Source: Chelonoidis abingdonii
Lineage: Eukaryota > Chordata > Testudines > Testudinidae
Direction of reading: 5' to 3'
NCBI RefSeq assembly: GCF_003597395.2
Contig: NC_133770.1
Location: 5,524,234-5,588,233 of the forward strand
DNA length: 64,000 nt
Below are positions 32,000 through 43,900 of the stretch, piece after piece; position 1 is the first letter of the stretch; the number at the start of each line of letters is the position of its first letter. Both the position numbers and the translations under genes were made by a program. The notes under the pieces were generated by a model. That model was not told the origin of the DNA. It did no database searches and saw nothing but the letters and a program-made list of their open reading frames with translations.

Positions 32000-32215
32000 C
32001 TGCCGGACTGGATAAGACCCTAAGTCCATCTAGCCTAATGTCCTGACTCGGACAGTGGCCAGTACCAGCTGCCTCATAGAAAGGTGTAAAAAGCCCTACA
32101 GATCTGAGCTAATCTGCCTCTCTAGGAACATCTCCTCCTAATCCCAACAGAGATTTATTTAAACTCTGAAGCAGGAGGTTTAATTTTCCTTCCAAAGCGC
32201 TTTGGTTCCCATTAC
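32000..32215 (-). mobile_element. Old CR1 3' copy
   Basis: taagtccatctagcctaatg, gacagtggccagtaccag and the following text match, in diverged form, the repeat at 34366-34830 and 51697-51840. Confidence 0.55.
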
Positions 32216-32699
32216 CTATTATACCACTGGATATTGTGGTATAAATGTCTGGTCCATCACAGAATCTTGAATGTTATGAATGGGTGAAAATAGCTGACAC
32301 TGAAAATGTTTTTGCAACTGAACTATAGTGGTTACGGCCAGCAGAATCAGTATACTGCTAGGCATAAAGCAGAACTGCAGCCAGCCCTTTGGAAATACCA
32401 GGCACACAGCGCTAAGCTGATTTTCCACTGGCTTGCACCTTGCATGGACATACAGAGCTTGATCCAAAGCCACACAGACCCAGCTGACATACTCCCATAG
32501 GCTTTGGGTCAGGCTCCCCACCGGAGGGCGAGTAAAATGCCACCAGACCTGCATGGGAGCATTTTATACTCATAATTTATTTTATGTTGGTGAACCACTT
32601 AGCACAACAGGGCACAACTTCATTGCAGCTTTTGGGGCTGTCACAATATCTGTGTTAAACTAGAAGTAGAAGAATGTGGTGGCTGGAAGGTGTCAGTGT

Positions 32700-33430
32700 A
32701 CAAAGAAGAGAAGTTGGTCTGAGTTGGTATCTTGTATTGGACCAGCCGGCCTGTTCTGCCTTGTATTTAGCTGTGACACTCTGAGTACATTTCGCAGCCT
32801 GAAGAAGAGCTCTGCGGAGCTCGAAAGCTTGTCTCTCTCCAGGGCCGGCTCCAGGCACCAGCCCAGCAAGCAGGTGCTTGGGGTGGCCAAGGGGAAGGGG
32901 CGGCACGTCTGGTTCTTCAGCGGCAATTCAGTGGCAGGTCCCTCTCGGAGGGAAGGACCTGCCGCTGAATTGCCCTCAAAGACAAAAGCGGCGAATTGTT
33001 GCCGATGGCGATCGCTTTTTTTTTTCTTCACCGCGTGGGGAAGCAAAAACCCTGGAGCCGGCCCTATCGCTTTCATCCACCAAAGTTGGTCCAATAAAAG
33101 ATATTACCTCACACACTTCAGAGGCGGCTCCAGGCCCCAGCACGCCAAGAGTGTGCCTGGGGTGGCAGCCGCGGGGGGCGCTCTGCTGGCGCCGCGAGGG
33201 CGGCAGGCAGGCTGCCCTCTGCGGCTTGCCTGCGGAGGGTCCGCTGGTCCCACAGCTTCGGAGGACCTCCCGCAGTCTGCCGGAGTCGCGGGACCAGCAG
33301 ACCCTCTGCAGGCAAGCCGCAGAGGGCAGCCTGCCTGCTGTCCTTGGGGCGGCAAAATGCCTAGAGCCGCCCCTGCACACTTTGTCTCTCTACTATCCTG
33401 AGACTGACACAGCTACAGCAACGCTGCCAA
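32700..33430. mobile_element. Retroelement tail with two nested hATs
   Basis: The outer repeat (agagctctgcggagctcgaa, ttggtccaataaaagatatt, ctgacacagctacagcaac) is split twice: by a hAT at 32840-33065 (ends cagggccggctcc and ggagccggccct, flanks tctctctc and tcgctttc) and by another at 33119-33375 (ends cagaggcggctcc and gccgcccctg, flanks cacactt). Removing both restores a continuous repeat. Confidence 0.6.
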
Positions 33431-33689
33431 CACTAAACCTTAGAGGCATTAGCTAAGTCAACGGAGGAATTCTTATGTTGACCTAGTGCTGATTACGTGG
33501 GGGGGGGGGCATAGGATGGCATTTTCCACACCCCGCAGATTGGTAACTGTACCAATGTAAAGTCCAGGCATGGGCCAGGCCTCAGTTAACTTTCATTTGG
33601 AGACATGATCCTGTGACTGTGTCTGTTACTTTACATGTGTCTGACAAAAGGCAGCCTGGCCTGCTGGGCAGGACACTGGGTGGTGTAGA

Positions 33690-34956
33690 GAGGTTAGCTG
33701 GGGCTCGTCTCTCTCCGAGGCACAGGGGAACCACACCGCCTCACTGAACTCGGGAAGATGCCTTGTGGGGAACTAGCCCGGCCGTGGGAGTCTTCCTCTG
33801 CGGCCTTTGTGAGGGCAGAAATAAACGCAGTGAGCCCAGGCCCTAGGTCAGGGGGGGGCACTGGGGAGTCAGGCGCTCAAGCCCTCAGGCAAGGGCTGAG
33901 CAGCAACAATGTAAACAGTAGGTCCAGGCCCTAGGTCCCAAAGGGCTGGGGAGAGGGGGAGACGAGCAGGGGGGACGCAGGCCCTCCCACTCCACGGCGT
34001 CCCAGCCTGGAGCCCTGCAGCGGCAGACGACCCGCTGCTGTGTCAGTGGGGATCCTGGCTGCAACACACTGACATGGGCTCTGGCAGTGCTGCAGCCAGA
34101 CTGGGGTCAGCTGCCCACGGGCTACTTCCACACTCCCCCTCTGGTGGTACCTGGGTCGGGGCAGTGTCCTCAGGGGGCTCCAGCACCATGGGCTCCTCGG
34201 GAGAGCTGGTGAGGGGTAGCGTCGGCAGCTCCTCCTGGTAGCTGGTGCGGGGCAGGTTGGTCCCGTCCTCGGGTTTACTGCAGGCCGCTGGGCTTTCCCA
34301 ATCGTGAGCTGGGCTGGAGGCATCTGGCTTCCCCCGCAGTTGCTCTCTCAATGAGCTCTGAGGTCATAAGAACATAAGAACGGCCGTACCGGGTCAGACC
34401 AAAGGTCCATCTAGCCCAGCATCTGTCTACCAACAGTGGCCAATGCCAGGTGCCCCAGAGGGAGTGAACCTAACAGGCAGTGATCAAGTGATCTCTCTCC
34501 TGCTGTCCATCTCCACCCTCTGACAAACAGAGGCTAGGGACACCATTCCTTACCCATCCTGGCTAATAGCCATCTATGGACACAACCACCATGAATTTAT
34601 CCAGTTCTCTTTTAAACCCTATTATAGTCCTAGCCTTCACAACCTCCTCAGGCAAGGAGTTCCACAGGTTGACTGTGCACTGAGTGAAGAACTTCCTTTT
34701 ATTTATTTTAAACCTGCTGCCCATTAATTCCATTTGGTGGCCCTTAGTTCTTATATTATGGGAACAAGTAAATAACTTTTCCTTATCTACTTTCTGCACA
34801 CCACTCATGATTTTATAAGGCTGGGCCTTTATACTTCCGGTGCAACACCTGACTCTCTGGGGGGGCGGGCTCAGAGCTCCCTGGCTCTGCCCACTCTGGT
34901 ATCTGGAGGGATTCGTCTCTCTCTGGAGCGGCGGGGAACCACACTGCCTCACTACA
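33690..34956 (-). mobile_element. LTR-type repeat interrupted by CR1
   Basis: On the minus strand the text starts TGTAGTGAGGCAGTGTGG at 34956, has a TATAAAGG-like box near 34830, and continues past a CR1 insertion to about 33690. There a second similar start (GTGAGGCGGTGTGG) occurs. It resembles the solo LTR at 14515-15545 in its TGTAG start and TATA context. Ends and duplications are unresolved. Confidence 0.45.
34366..34830 (-). mobile_element. CR1-family 3' copy
   Basis: ataagaacataagaacggcc, gggtcagaccaaaggtcc, gccaatgccaggtgcccc and aaggagttccacaggttgac are in the order usual for this very common turtle repeat. It is inserted in the LTR-type repeat around it. Confidence 0.8.
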
Positions 34957-34964
34957 GGTGGGAA

Positions 34965-35140
34965 CTTGGGAGCTTCTGTTCCTGGCTCAGCTACTGACCT
35001 GCTTTGTGACTTCTTAAGTCATTTCACTTCTCTCTGCCTCTGTTTCCCCGATCACCCTTTGTCTTGTCTATTTAGAGTGTCTGCTACTTGGGGAAAAGAT
35101 TTACACTGGGTTTGTGCCTCACCTAGCACAATGAGGCCTT
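34965..35140 (+). mobile_element. SINE remnant
   Basis: Ordered SINE-body words (ttcctggctcagctactgacc, tttgtgacttcttaagtca, tctctctgcctctgtttccc). Another tail lies at about 35945-36115 (tgtacagcgcctggcac). Confidence 0.6.
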
Positions 35141-36398
35141 GACCTTGGCTTTGGGGATTGCTACAAAGAATCATTCTATATATTTTCATTTCTGTTTATC
35201 CCAATTCTACTCTTCATTCTGCTTCCTTCATCTTAGCTCTCTGGCCACGTCAGAAGGACCCTTCCCTGAGCGATTTGCTAACACCCAAGTAAAGAGGTTA
35301 CAAAAGTCTGTTCTTGCCACACCAATTTCCAAAGCTTAGCTCTTGCATAAAACTGTTTTCTGATTTGTTAGGAAACAAGAGGCAGCCTGTACTGCTTAGA
35401 ACTTGGCATGTAGGGGGCGGAGGGCTGCCATTTGACCAGCCCTGGATTGCAAAAACGTGTACTCAATACAAGGCTGCAGAAACGTCTGCGATGCATTTTC
35501 AAAGCAGAAGCGGAGGAAGAGTTGAGCAATTCTAAGCGCTCTTCTCTGGGCTGGCAGCTTCTGCCGATCGGCCTGTTAGCTGGCATCAAAACCTGGGCCT
35601 TTATTCCTAGAGCTCCAAACCTGCCAAGAGGGTCTGGCTCCCACTTTCCGCTGCCTCGGGGTAAACCAGGAGCAATGCCACAGAAGTTATGGACTGACAG
35701 GGGTGCGAAAGAAGCGAGAATCGGGCTCAGGACCTTCATGTAACTGTAGCTGGCAGGGAGCTGTGCAGTCAGTGCACCTTGCCTGATCTGATCATTTACA
35801 TCATCACAGTGAGGCTTCAGCAATTCAGCTGCAGCGTGGCCCAGCTGTTTGCACACATGGGCCAGAAAACTACCCTGTTACGGCCAGCCAGTGACAAATC
35901 GTGGTCACTGCCCTCGATTGGCTAAGAATTAGGCACCTTCTGTTAATTGTATTACTGTCTCCACCACCTCCAGCCTGTCTGCCTGATCCACCCTCCTGCT
36001 ATGCTTTGTCTTTTAGACTATCAGGGCTTTGGGGCAGGATCTGTCATTTATTACATCTCTGTACAGCGCCTGGCACAACAGGCCTACACCCTGCTTGAAG
36101 CTTCAGGGCACAATCATTTAATGAAAATCACATAGTAAGTAACTTCTTTTGTGCTACTTACTCACTCGGTACCTGCTGGCTTGTGCACAAGAGGGGTTTC
36201 CAGGCACAGCAGGTGTTACACACACACCTGCTAGATGCAGCTGTCCCCGGCTGTCCCATAGAGCTAAAAGAGCCAACACTCAAGAGCATGATCCTCCATG
36301 CTGTGCCACTGATTGTTTTTAATCACAACTCTCCAGGGATTTCAGCTGAAAATGCAGGTTAAAAGCCAGCGCTGGGGGTCGCTTCTGAGGGTCTAGAT

Positions 36399-36728
36399 TA
36401 GGGACTGGCAATGTTTGGCACACGGCCCACCAGGATAAGCCCCCTGGCGGGGCGGTTTATTTACCTGCCACATCTGCAGGTTTGGCCAACTGCAGCTCCC
36501 ACTGGCCGCAGTTCGCCGCTGCAGGCCAACGGGGGCTGTAGGAAGCTGCGGCCAGCACATCTCTCGGCCTGCGCCACTCCCCACAACCCCTATTGGCCTG
36601 GAGCGGCGAACCGCAGCAAGTGGGAGCCACAATCAGCCGAACCTGCGGACGCGGCAAATAAACAAACTGGCCCGGCCCGCTAGGGGGTTTACCCTGGCAG
36701 GCTGCGTGCCAGACGTTACTGATCTCTG
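36399..36728. mobile_element. hAT element, 330 bp
   Basis: Ends (agggactggcaatgtttggc at the left, cgttactgatctctg at the right) are diverged inverted repeats with gcacacggcc and ggctgcgtgcc inside them. Flanks gtctagat (36391-36398) and atctagat (36729-36736) are an 8-bp duplication with one change. The interval 36.7-40.8 kb has no supported gene. Confidence 0.7.
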
Positions 36729-38954
36729 ATCTAGATGTGCTTGCAATGATTCGGATGCTTATTCAAAGAGATCCACTTATTTTTTTTCCTTTCACACCCT
36801 TAGAAGAGTTCACTGACTCTGGAAATATTTGTCACTGGTCCAGCTGGGCATTTCTAGCCCATCGAAGGCAGGGATGGATTGAATTGGTAAGATCACATTG
36901 CATCATTCTCAAGGCCCAGCTAGGCTTTCCTCACTTCCAGTCCTAAGTGACTGGGTACCACAGAGCTGTTTCAGTCGATCGAGCTTTAGAAAATGTCCTT
37001 TGTTAATATATTGTCCCTTCCAGTAACCCGTTCTGTAAGCCCAGTTAACAAGACATGCCCAGTCACAGGCTTACCAGGTGTGATGGAGTAGGGGCTATCT
37101 GTGTGGGGGATGGGAGAGCTGGGGATTATTTTAGGCGAGGGACAAGTGCTCAGCCTGTAACCAGAGCCAGAGAGTAGGAAGGAGTGTCAACACCTTTGCC
37201 CGGGAAGGTGGACAAAGGAAGGGGCTGGCTGGAGGGAGTGGAGTTTAGTTTCGGTTTTGGGCTGGGTGGTTGGAATTCAGGGGACTAGGCTTCCCAGACC
37301 CCAGAGGGGCTCTTGACTGAGGGGTCCTGGCTGTGCCTACAAGCTCTGCTGTAACCTGCATTCCTGTTGTCCAATAAATCTTCTGTTTTACTGGTTGGCT
37401 GAGAGCCACTGTGAGTCCCAGGAAGAGAGGTGCAGGACCGGACTCCCCCACACTCCGTGACACCAGGTGTGGCAGGGGCACAAGGTGTTGGTGTCCCAAG
37501 CGGGTTTGTATTGGTTGAGCGACACCTTGCTGCGTTATTGCTCCCAGAAAAGCCACTTTTGCAGGCGCGCTGCATTCACACCCCACAGCATCCCAGGCCA
37601 TGGCAGGGCCACTGACAAAGGACCCATTCAGTTGCTCTGACGCCTCAGGCCCAAGTCTGCTTCCACCGAAATGAGTGGGTCTCTCCACACCTGACTGGGT
37701 ATGTGAGCGTGGCCCTGGGGTCTAAGCCCTGGTGGTGAGCTGTAATAGACTTTCTCCTTTCGCTCACGCGGCAGAAGCCTGTGTTTTCAGAGGCCAAGGA
37801 TGAAGGTTATACCCCTGCTGCAGCATGTCTGTGATTTAGCTGTAGGGTATCTATTATCTTCAGCCCAGAAACTCATTCCACTGTGGCTTTGTCTTTCCCC
37901 GCTTCCCTTCCCAGCAGTAAACTGTCCCCCTCAGCCCCTACTTCCCAGGATCCCATGGCTCCAGGTGATTGCTGTCACACACTGCTACGGCCCAGGGGGC
38001 TCTAAGGGTCAGGTACGCACTCCTGGAGTGACCATGGTGGAGGGCGAACAGCTCCTGGCATACGGGAAAATACCATCCAGCGTGTGTGTGTGATCCATGC
38101 ACAAAGCGAGGGCAGTTGGCAGGTTGCTCAGCCCAGCTCTGGGATACGGATATGGGGCACTGGGCGTTACCATAAGGGTGGGCTCTGGAGAACACGGGCA
38201 ACCTGCCCTTTGATTGGCTAATTAAATACACATCTCTGCTGTGGTTTGATCCTTCCCATCCCCACGTGTCCTTATCCCTCGCTAGGGCCCCTCTCCTGAC
38301 TGCTTCGGTGCAGGATCAAAAGAGGGATTTTCGTGGGAGGTTACCTTAGGGTATGGAAAGCACACAAGGCTGACTGGCACAATAATCTGCTTCACACAGG
38401 ACCACACACACCGGGCTCATCGACGGAGGGGAAAATGCACGTTAGGAGCTTAATCCTGCTCACTTTACTCATCCATGGGCTCTCATTCCCTGCAGCGCTC
38501 GTGGGAGGACAGTGACCATGCCGTGAACTGTAGAGGCCCAGGGTGCTCAGAGCCGGGGGATAAGTAATATCAGAGCGGGACATTTCCCTGCCTTGCCTTT
38601 GTAACTAAACTACTGGAAGAGGAACGTCTGGGCAGGAAGGGAGGGAACCTTTGCTTAACCACATGGGAATTGCCCATGATGTGAAAGTACCTCTCAGCGC
38701 TAGATGGAACCCCCCAGTTTACTACAGCAAGGCCAGGGCCAGTAGTAACTTCCCTGTTTATGTAAGAGCCTGGGATCTGCCCCCAGCTCAGCAACAGGCC
38801 CCATCTATGTTCAGATGCATATGGCTCTTCTGGGTAGCCCAGGGCAGCCTGCAGTAATGCTGGCACAACTGCACATTTAATTTGCACACGCGTCCAAGGA
38901 TTGCACGCTTAATTCAGGCAAGTGCAAGGTGGCCAGCTGAGTGTCTAAATGATT

Positions 38955-39070
38955 GTTAAGTATCAGAGGAGTAGTTGTGTTAGTCTGGGGTATTCACCCA
39001 CGAGAACTCATGCTCCAATACGTCTGTTAGTCTACAAGGCGCCACAGGACTCTTTGCTGCTTTTAAATGA
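38955..39070. mobile_element. Rearranged turtle retroelement tail
   Basis: The left 35 bases (agtatcagaggagtag, gtgttagtctgg) are one end of the repeat at 59072-59225 in the same sense. The next 75 bases (attcacccacgagaactcat, gtctgttagtctacaaggcg) are its other end in opposite sense, so the copy is an internal inversion. Confidence 0.55.
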
Positions 39071-39554
39071 TGGTTGGCATGCATACATCCATGGTTTGCA
39101 GCGCACAGGCCGCTGCCACAGTGACATGGTCACAAATAATTGTGTTCAGATTTCTGAACGCAGCTGCTGCTTTGTACGATTGGTGTCATGACATGTAGGG
39201 ATTAGAGGACCATGGAAGGGTCCTGCTGCTGGCATGCTCCCTTGTGACTGGGCATGGCATACCAGACTTTCTTCCTCTAATGTCCCCATGGGACAATTGC
39301 TCCAGTCCCTGCGGTGGTCTGCCTCATTTCATGACTCGGCCCTCTGGCCAGGTCACAGCCATCCCTTCTGGGGTAACAGACAGTCCAACAAAAACAAACA
39401 CCTGACCCCCTCTGCCACCCTTGGTTCTGGCCCCAGTGGTTGGTAGATGATTTCCCCAGGGGTTCACACCACCCTACCAGAGGCTGGTAGGGGAACCCAG
39501 GCCCGTCCTCTACACTGGTTCCAGTCCAGCGACCCTAGCAGAGGCAATCAAGTT

Positions 39555-39676
39555 TAGGGTGACCAGATGTCCCGATTTTAGAGGGACAGTCCTGATTTTT
39601 GAGTCTTTTTCTTATATAGGCTCCTATTACCCCCCACCCCATCCCAATTTTTCACATTTGCTGTCTGGTTGCCCTA
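39555..39676. mobile_element. Short TIR element
   Basis: TAGGGTGACCAGAT at the left and GTCTGGTTGCCCTA at the right; 122 bp; same family ends as 5502-6507. Confidence 0.75.
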
Positions 39677-40844
39677 GTCAAGGATCACACCAGACTCCCT
39701 GCTGCTAGCTTCCCTCTAGACTTCTCCCTATCAAGGGTGTCAGCAAGGATCTCCATATTTGTCCTGCCAGGGTCAGGACGTGCAGGGCTCCCCCCGGAAT
39801 ACCCCATCAACCCACCAAACAAAAGTATGAACAAACCCACTTCTGCCCTCCTTGGGCTTGACCTTTCATCCCCCCGATCCTCAGGGGAAAACCTCCCAGG
39901 GGTCTCTCTCTGCAAGTCCAAATCCTGCCTCAGTATCAGAGCTCATCACCAGAGCCTGCTCCAGCCCCAGAGCCTGCTCCATGCCTCTCCTGGCCTCTTA
40001 CCGGACTCCCCTTCAGAGCCCACTCATTCCCTGGGCTCCCTCCTGATCTCTCCACTCTAGTCCCAGAGTTACTCCCTGCTCCAGACTTCCTGCCTTTAGA
40101 GCAGCGACCCCACTCCGCTGCCAGCTGTGACACATGGGGCTGCCCCTGCTCCCCACAGCTGCAGCCAGCTGGGTTAATTGGCCTCTCATTAACCCTTTTA
40201 CAGCCAGGATGGGGTATATGTATCCTATCACAGGGCCAGGCAGGATCAGGTCCCCCTTGCGTACACACACACGCACAGTATGATAGCTTACAATCTCAAT
40301 CAGGCCCTTTTCAGTTTCTTTCCCTTGAGTTGGGCAGGGGGATAAGAGGTATCTCCTAAGCAATACTCACTTGTGATGCCAAACTGCAGCATCATAGCTG
40401 GCATTAAAATGATGGTCACTGGACCCCTGAGTTAGCTCGGCACTGCAATGAATGGGGCAGGAGCTGTTGTTTCAGGCTGTCTGCAGGCTCAGGCAGACAT
40501 TGCTGCAGAGGGCACAGATGAGATTGCATAGAACAAGATGGCAGTTGGGGAGACGTGGTGCTCCACCATGTTGCTGGGCATCTCTCACCCAGACCCTGGG
40601 AGTTAAGAGCTAATAATAAATGAAACGTATGGCAGGGAGCTGCACGGCCACTTGTTCCTTCTTTCTTCGCAGCTGCTTGCCCATGCCAAGACAGACAAAT
40701 GTTTAGCAATATGTACAGCCCCAGCATTGTCCCTTGTTTGCGCTGAGCTTCTTGTTTTGCATGTACCAGCAAACTGGCCAAGGGAGATTTCCTGTAAACA
40801 ACAGGAAAAGCCTCGGTTTCCGGGGAGCCCAAGGACTTAAACAG

Positions 40845-40851
40845 TGAGTCA
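40845..40851 (+). promoter_or_regulatory. AP-1-like site upstream of cathelicidin 1
   Basis: TGAGTCA, a perfect AP-1 core, 27 bases upstream of the TATA box. A 7-base match can be chance. Confidence 0.35.
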
Positions 40852-40873
40852 TGAGTCTCCCCACAGTGACAGA

Positions 40874-40897
40874 GAGATATAAAAGGGCTTATATCTC
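40874..40897 (+). promoter_or_regulatory. TATA box in perfect palindrome, cathelicidin 1
   Basis: TATAAAA (40878-40884) lies 54 bases before the ATG. It is embedded in a perfect inverted repeat with arms GAGATATAA and TTATATCTC and a six-base loop. The transcription start should fall near 40905-40910. Confidence 0.7.
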
Positions 40898-40937
40898 CGC
40901 TGGCACTCCGCTGGCACTGCCTCCAGTGAGCCCAAGG

Positions 40938-43900
40938 ATGGAGACCTGCTGCCGGTGCCTCTTGCTGCTAGGCATTTTGGCTGCAGCAGCCACCGCGGTG
41001 CCTTCTCAACACAAGACGCTAAGCTATGAAGAGGCCGTTGCCCTGGCTGTCGATTTCTACAACCAAGGATCAGGCATAGATCATGCCTTCCGGCTCCTTA
41101 AAGCGAACCCACAGCCTGAGTGGGTAAGTACCAGCTCACTCCCTTTATGGCGCTATACCCTGGCTGCAGCTTGAAACCAGGCACCAGAATCAGACCCTCA
41201 CCCACTAGGCTCTTCGCTCCCCCAACCCAACTCCCATTTATTCAAAATACAACCCAAGAAGCTTTGAGATATTCACACCAGGTTATAACACAGCAGCTTC
41301 CTGCCTTGTAAGTCTAACACTGACAGACCCCGGGATCGAACCTGGGACCTCTGAAGCTTAATGCATGAACCAAAAGCCACAATGGCTGTTAGCTGAGGCT
41401 GTAGCAGACCCATTAATTTCTAAGTGGTCTCAGTGTCACTAGAGGGGCCAGAACACCACACCCAGGAGGTGTGTGGGTTACATACTTCCCTAGCTGAGGA
41501 AAGACATCCTGAGCTTCAGAGACTTCCCAGCTGAAATCCCAGATGAGCCCCCACTTGTAACACCAACAGACCCCAGTTGTTGTCTTGTGGGATCAAATCT
41601 GGGACCTCAGAGGCTGAGCCTCTACTGCATGAGCTAAAAGCCACATGGTTCTTAGCTAAGGTGGTAGTGCTCATTAAGCTCTAAGTGGTCTCGGTGCCAC
41701 TAGAGAGGGCAGAACACCATATCTAGGAGATATGAGGGTTACATACAGACAACCATGAAAGGTCGTTAACGCAGCCTTTCCATAGGATTTAAGATAGGGA
41801 TCGTTTTCTCTCTAGGTAAAAATTCATGATAAACCTTAATATTACACATATTGCAGAGTTCTCTATCTCTGTATTTCCAATGGAGAACCATGCAATAAGA
41901 GAGGAGTTTTGAATTAAGGGCCAGGTGTTCAAGCATTTGGTTGTGCAAAATACAGAGGTGATAGCTAGACTAATTTGCACATGTGATTGCTGGGATTGCT
42001 TGTGCAAACTGGTAATTGCATTACCAGCAGTGCATTTGTGTGTGTATTTGTCCAGTTTGCATGCTCACTAGTGACAATTATGTGACTATTTGCCATCCAA
42101 AATGTTTGTAAATCTGCCCCCTAGTGTCCACTGTGTGCCTCACTGTGCAGTGAATTGACATCTCAATAAGATAAACCCTGAGACACTACTCTGATGGGAG
42201 CCATACAAAAGCCTAAAGTACAGAGCTGGAGACCGAGTTGAAAGTAGATTTATGGAGATTTAGCAACAGAGCCACCTGCTCCCCGTGCGTCCTTTGCAAA
42301 AGACCCATTTTATTTGTAAATTGCAACGATGGGGCTCAATCCTGCTCTCAGTCACTCCGGTGTAAATTGGAGGAGTTCCACTGGTGTGAGCTGGGTGACG
42401 CGTGGGAACTTTGTCTTCTGCCGCATTACAGCTGGACCAGTGCGCTACCTGCGGCTGCACTAGTGCTGAGCTGCAGCCCGCTGCATGGTTGCTCTTGCTG
42501 GATAAATGCAGAGAGAGAAGTTGGGATAGCACGTGGATGATGTGAGCTAAATAGCTAAGCAGAGGCTGCTGTGTGGGTGCTGTGGTGGATATGGGGGCTT
42601 ACTCCTCATCAGCGTTTATCCCAATCTTCTATTTCATTTCCCCGCCCCCCAGGATATGACGTCTAACCCTCAGCAGAAGCTGAAGTTCACGGTTAAAGAA
42701 ACCGTGTGCCTAGTGTCAGAGAACCGCCATGGGACCGAATGTGACTTCATAGACAATGGGGTAAGCCATAACCGTCTCTGGAGACAGCTCCACGGGCTCT
42801 GTCTCCTGTTTTGTTTAACACCCAGCTGCCGTGGTCCCTGATCAGCGCTATCTAGCCCCCAGGGCTAGCAGGCGTAGAACGCTCTTCACCATGGCCCTTT
42901 GTGGGGTGACAGGCTCTGTGCTGAAATAAAGGGGGCTAGTCATGGGAGTAAACCCTACCCAGGAGGGGTAAGAGATGCGGCGCCAGACCCAAACCCTTTT
43001 GCTGGAAATGAATAACCGGAAGGGGAGTGAATTCATTTTACAAGCGTAAGCAGATGTTCACAGGCTGCTCGGCTGTTATCGCCCAGCAGGGAAGACTGCT
43101 GCTGGGGGTAAGCGTTCTTAGAGAAATGGTTGGAGGTGTACATGTATCTTCTGTCCATAATGGTTTTCAGCCTGTAGTCCAGCACTGCTCAGGAAGCAGC
43201 AATGGCCCATCCAGCTTTCTGCCTAGCCCAGAAGTTGCAACGTTTCCTCTCTACCGTGGTCCTCACCAGGGTCATCCAGCTGTAGTCACCTCTGGGCTAG
43301 ACTCTTGTCATGTGCTCTACTTAGGGCTGTATTTGCAGACCACCAATGGCTTTAACTAGCAGGGATGCAGCTGGTGGATAAAATGGCCATCCCAATCTCT
43401 CCCTCTTGTACCCAGCCATAGGCTGAGGACTTCAACCCATTTTCCCCATAGCCAGATTTGTACCCACACCTCCAGAGGTGGCTCACGCAGTGCCCTTCCT
43501 CCCACGGCACTCAGAAACTGAGCTGAGATCTTCCTCCTCACAGGTGGTCAGAGACTGTTCGGGATCCTTCTCCACCCAGCAGGAGTCGCCCATAGTCATC
43601 ATCAGCTGCAACACTGTGACCCAGGAGGTAGGTTTTGCACTCTGGTGACACCATCTTCCAAGTGGGGGCTGGGCCGGTGATGGGGCAGGGTGTTTTCCCC
43701 ATCAGTTCCCTGGGTGGGATTTGAGACTGTGAGGATAGCACAGTGATGGGTGTCTAGCTGCATCCGGTAGGGTCATAGCCACTAGAGACCCCCCCTTGGG
43801 CTGACAGCTGAATCCCACAGATCCCATCTGCCATGCAAACACCTCACTGGGATATAGGAGGAATCCAAACTTTGATGTCATCTCCACCTGGGACCAAGAG

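Noticed and set aside
26500..40800. A third cathelicidin between the peptide array and cathelicidin 1
   Set aside because: No copy of the exon 2 (FTV-ETVCLVSE) or exon 3 (DCSG) words was found on either strand.
41330..41400. A tRNA gene in cathelicidin 1 intron 1
   Set aside because: The B-box is good but no acceptor or anticodon stem closes and the copy is duplicated with SINE body sequence.
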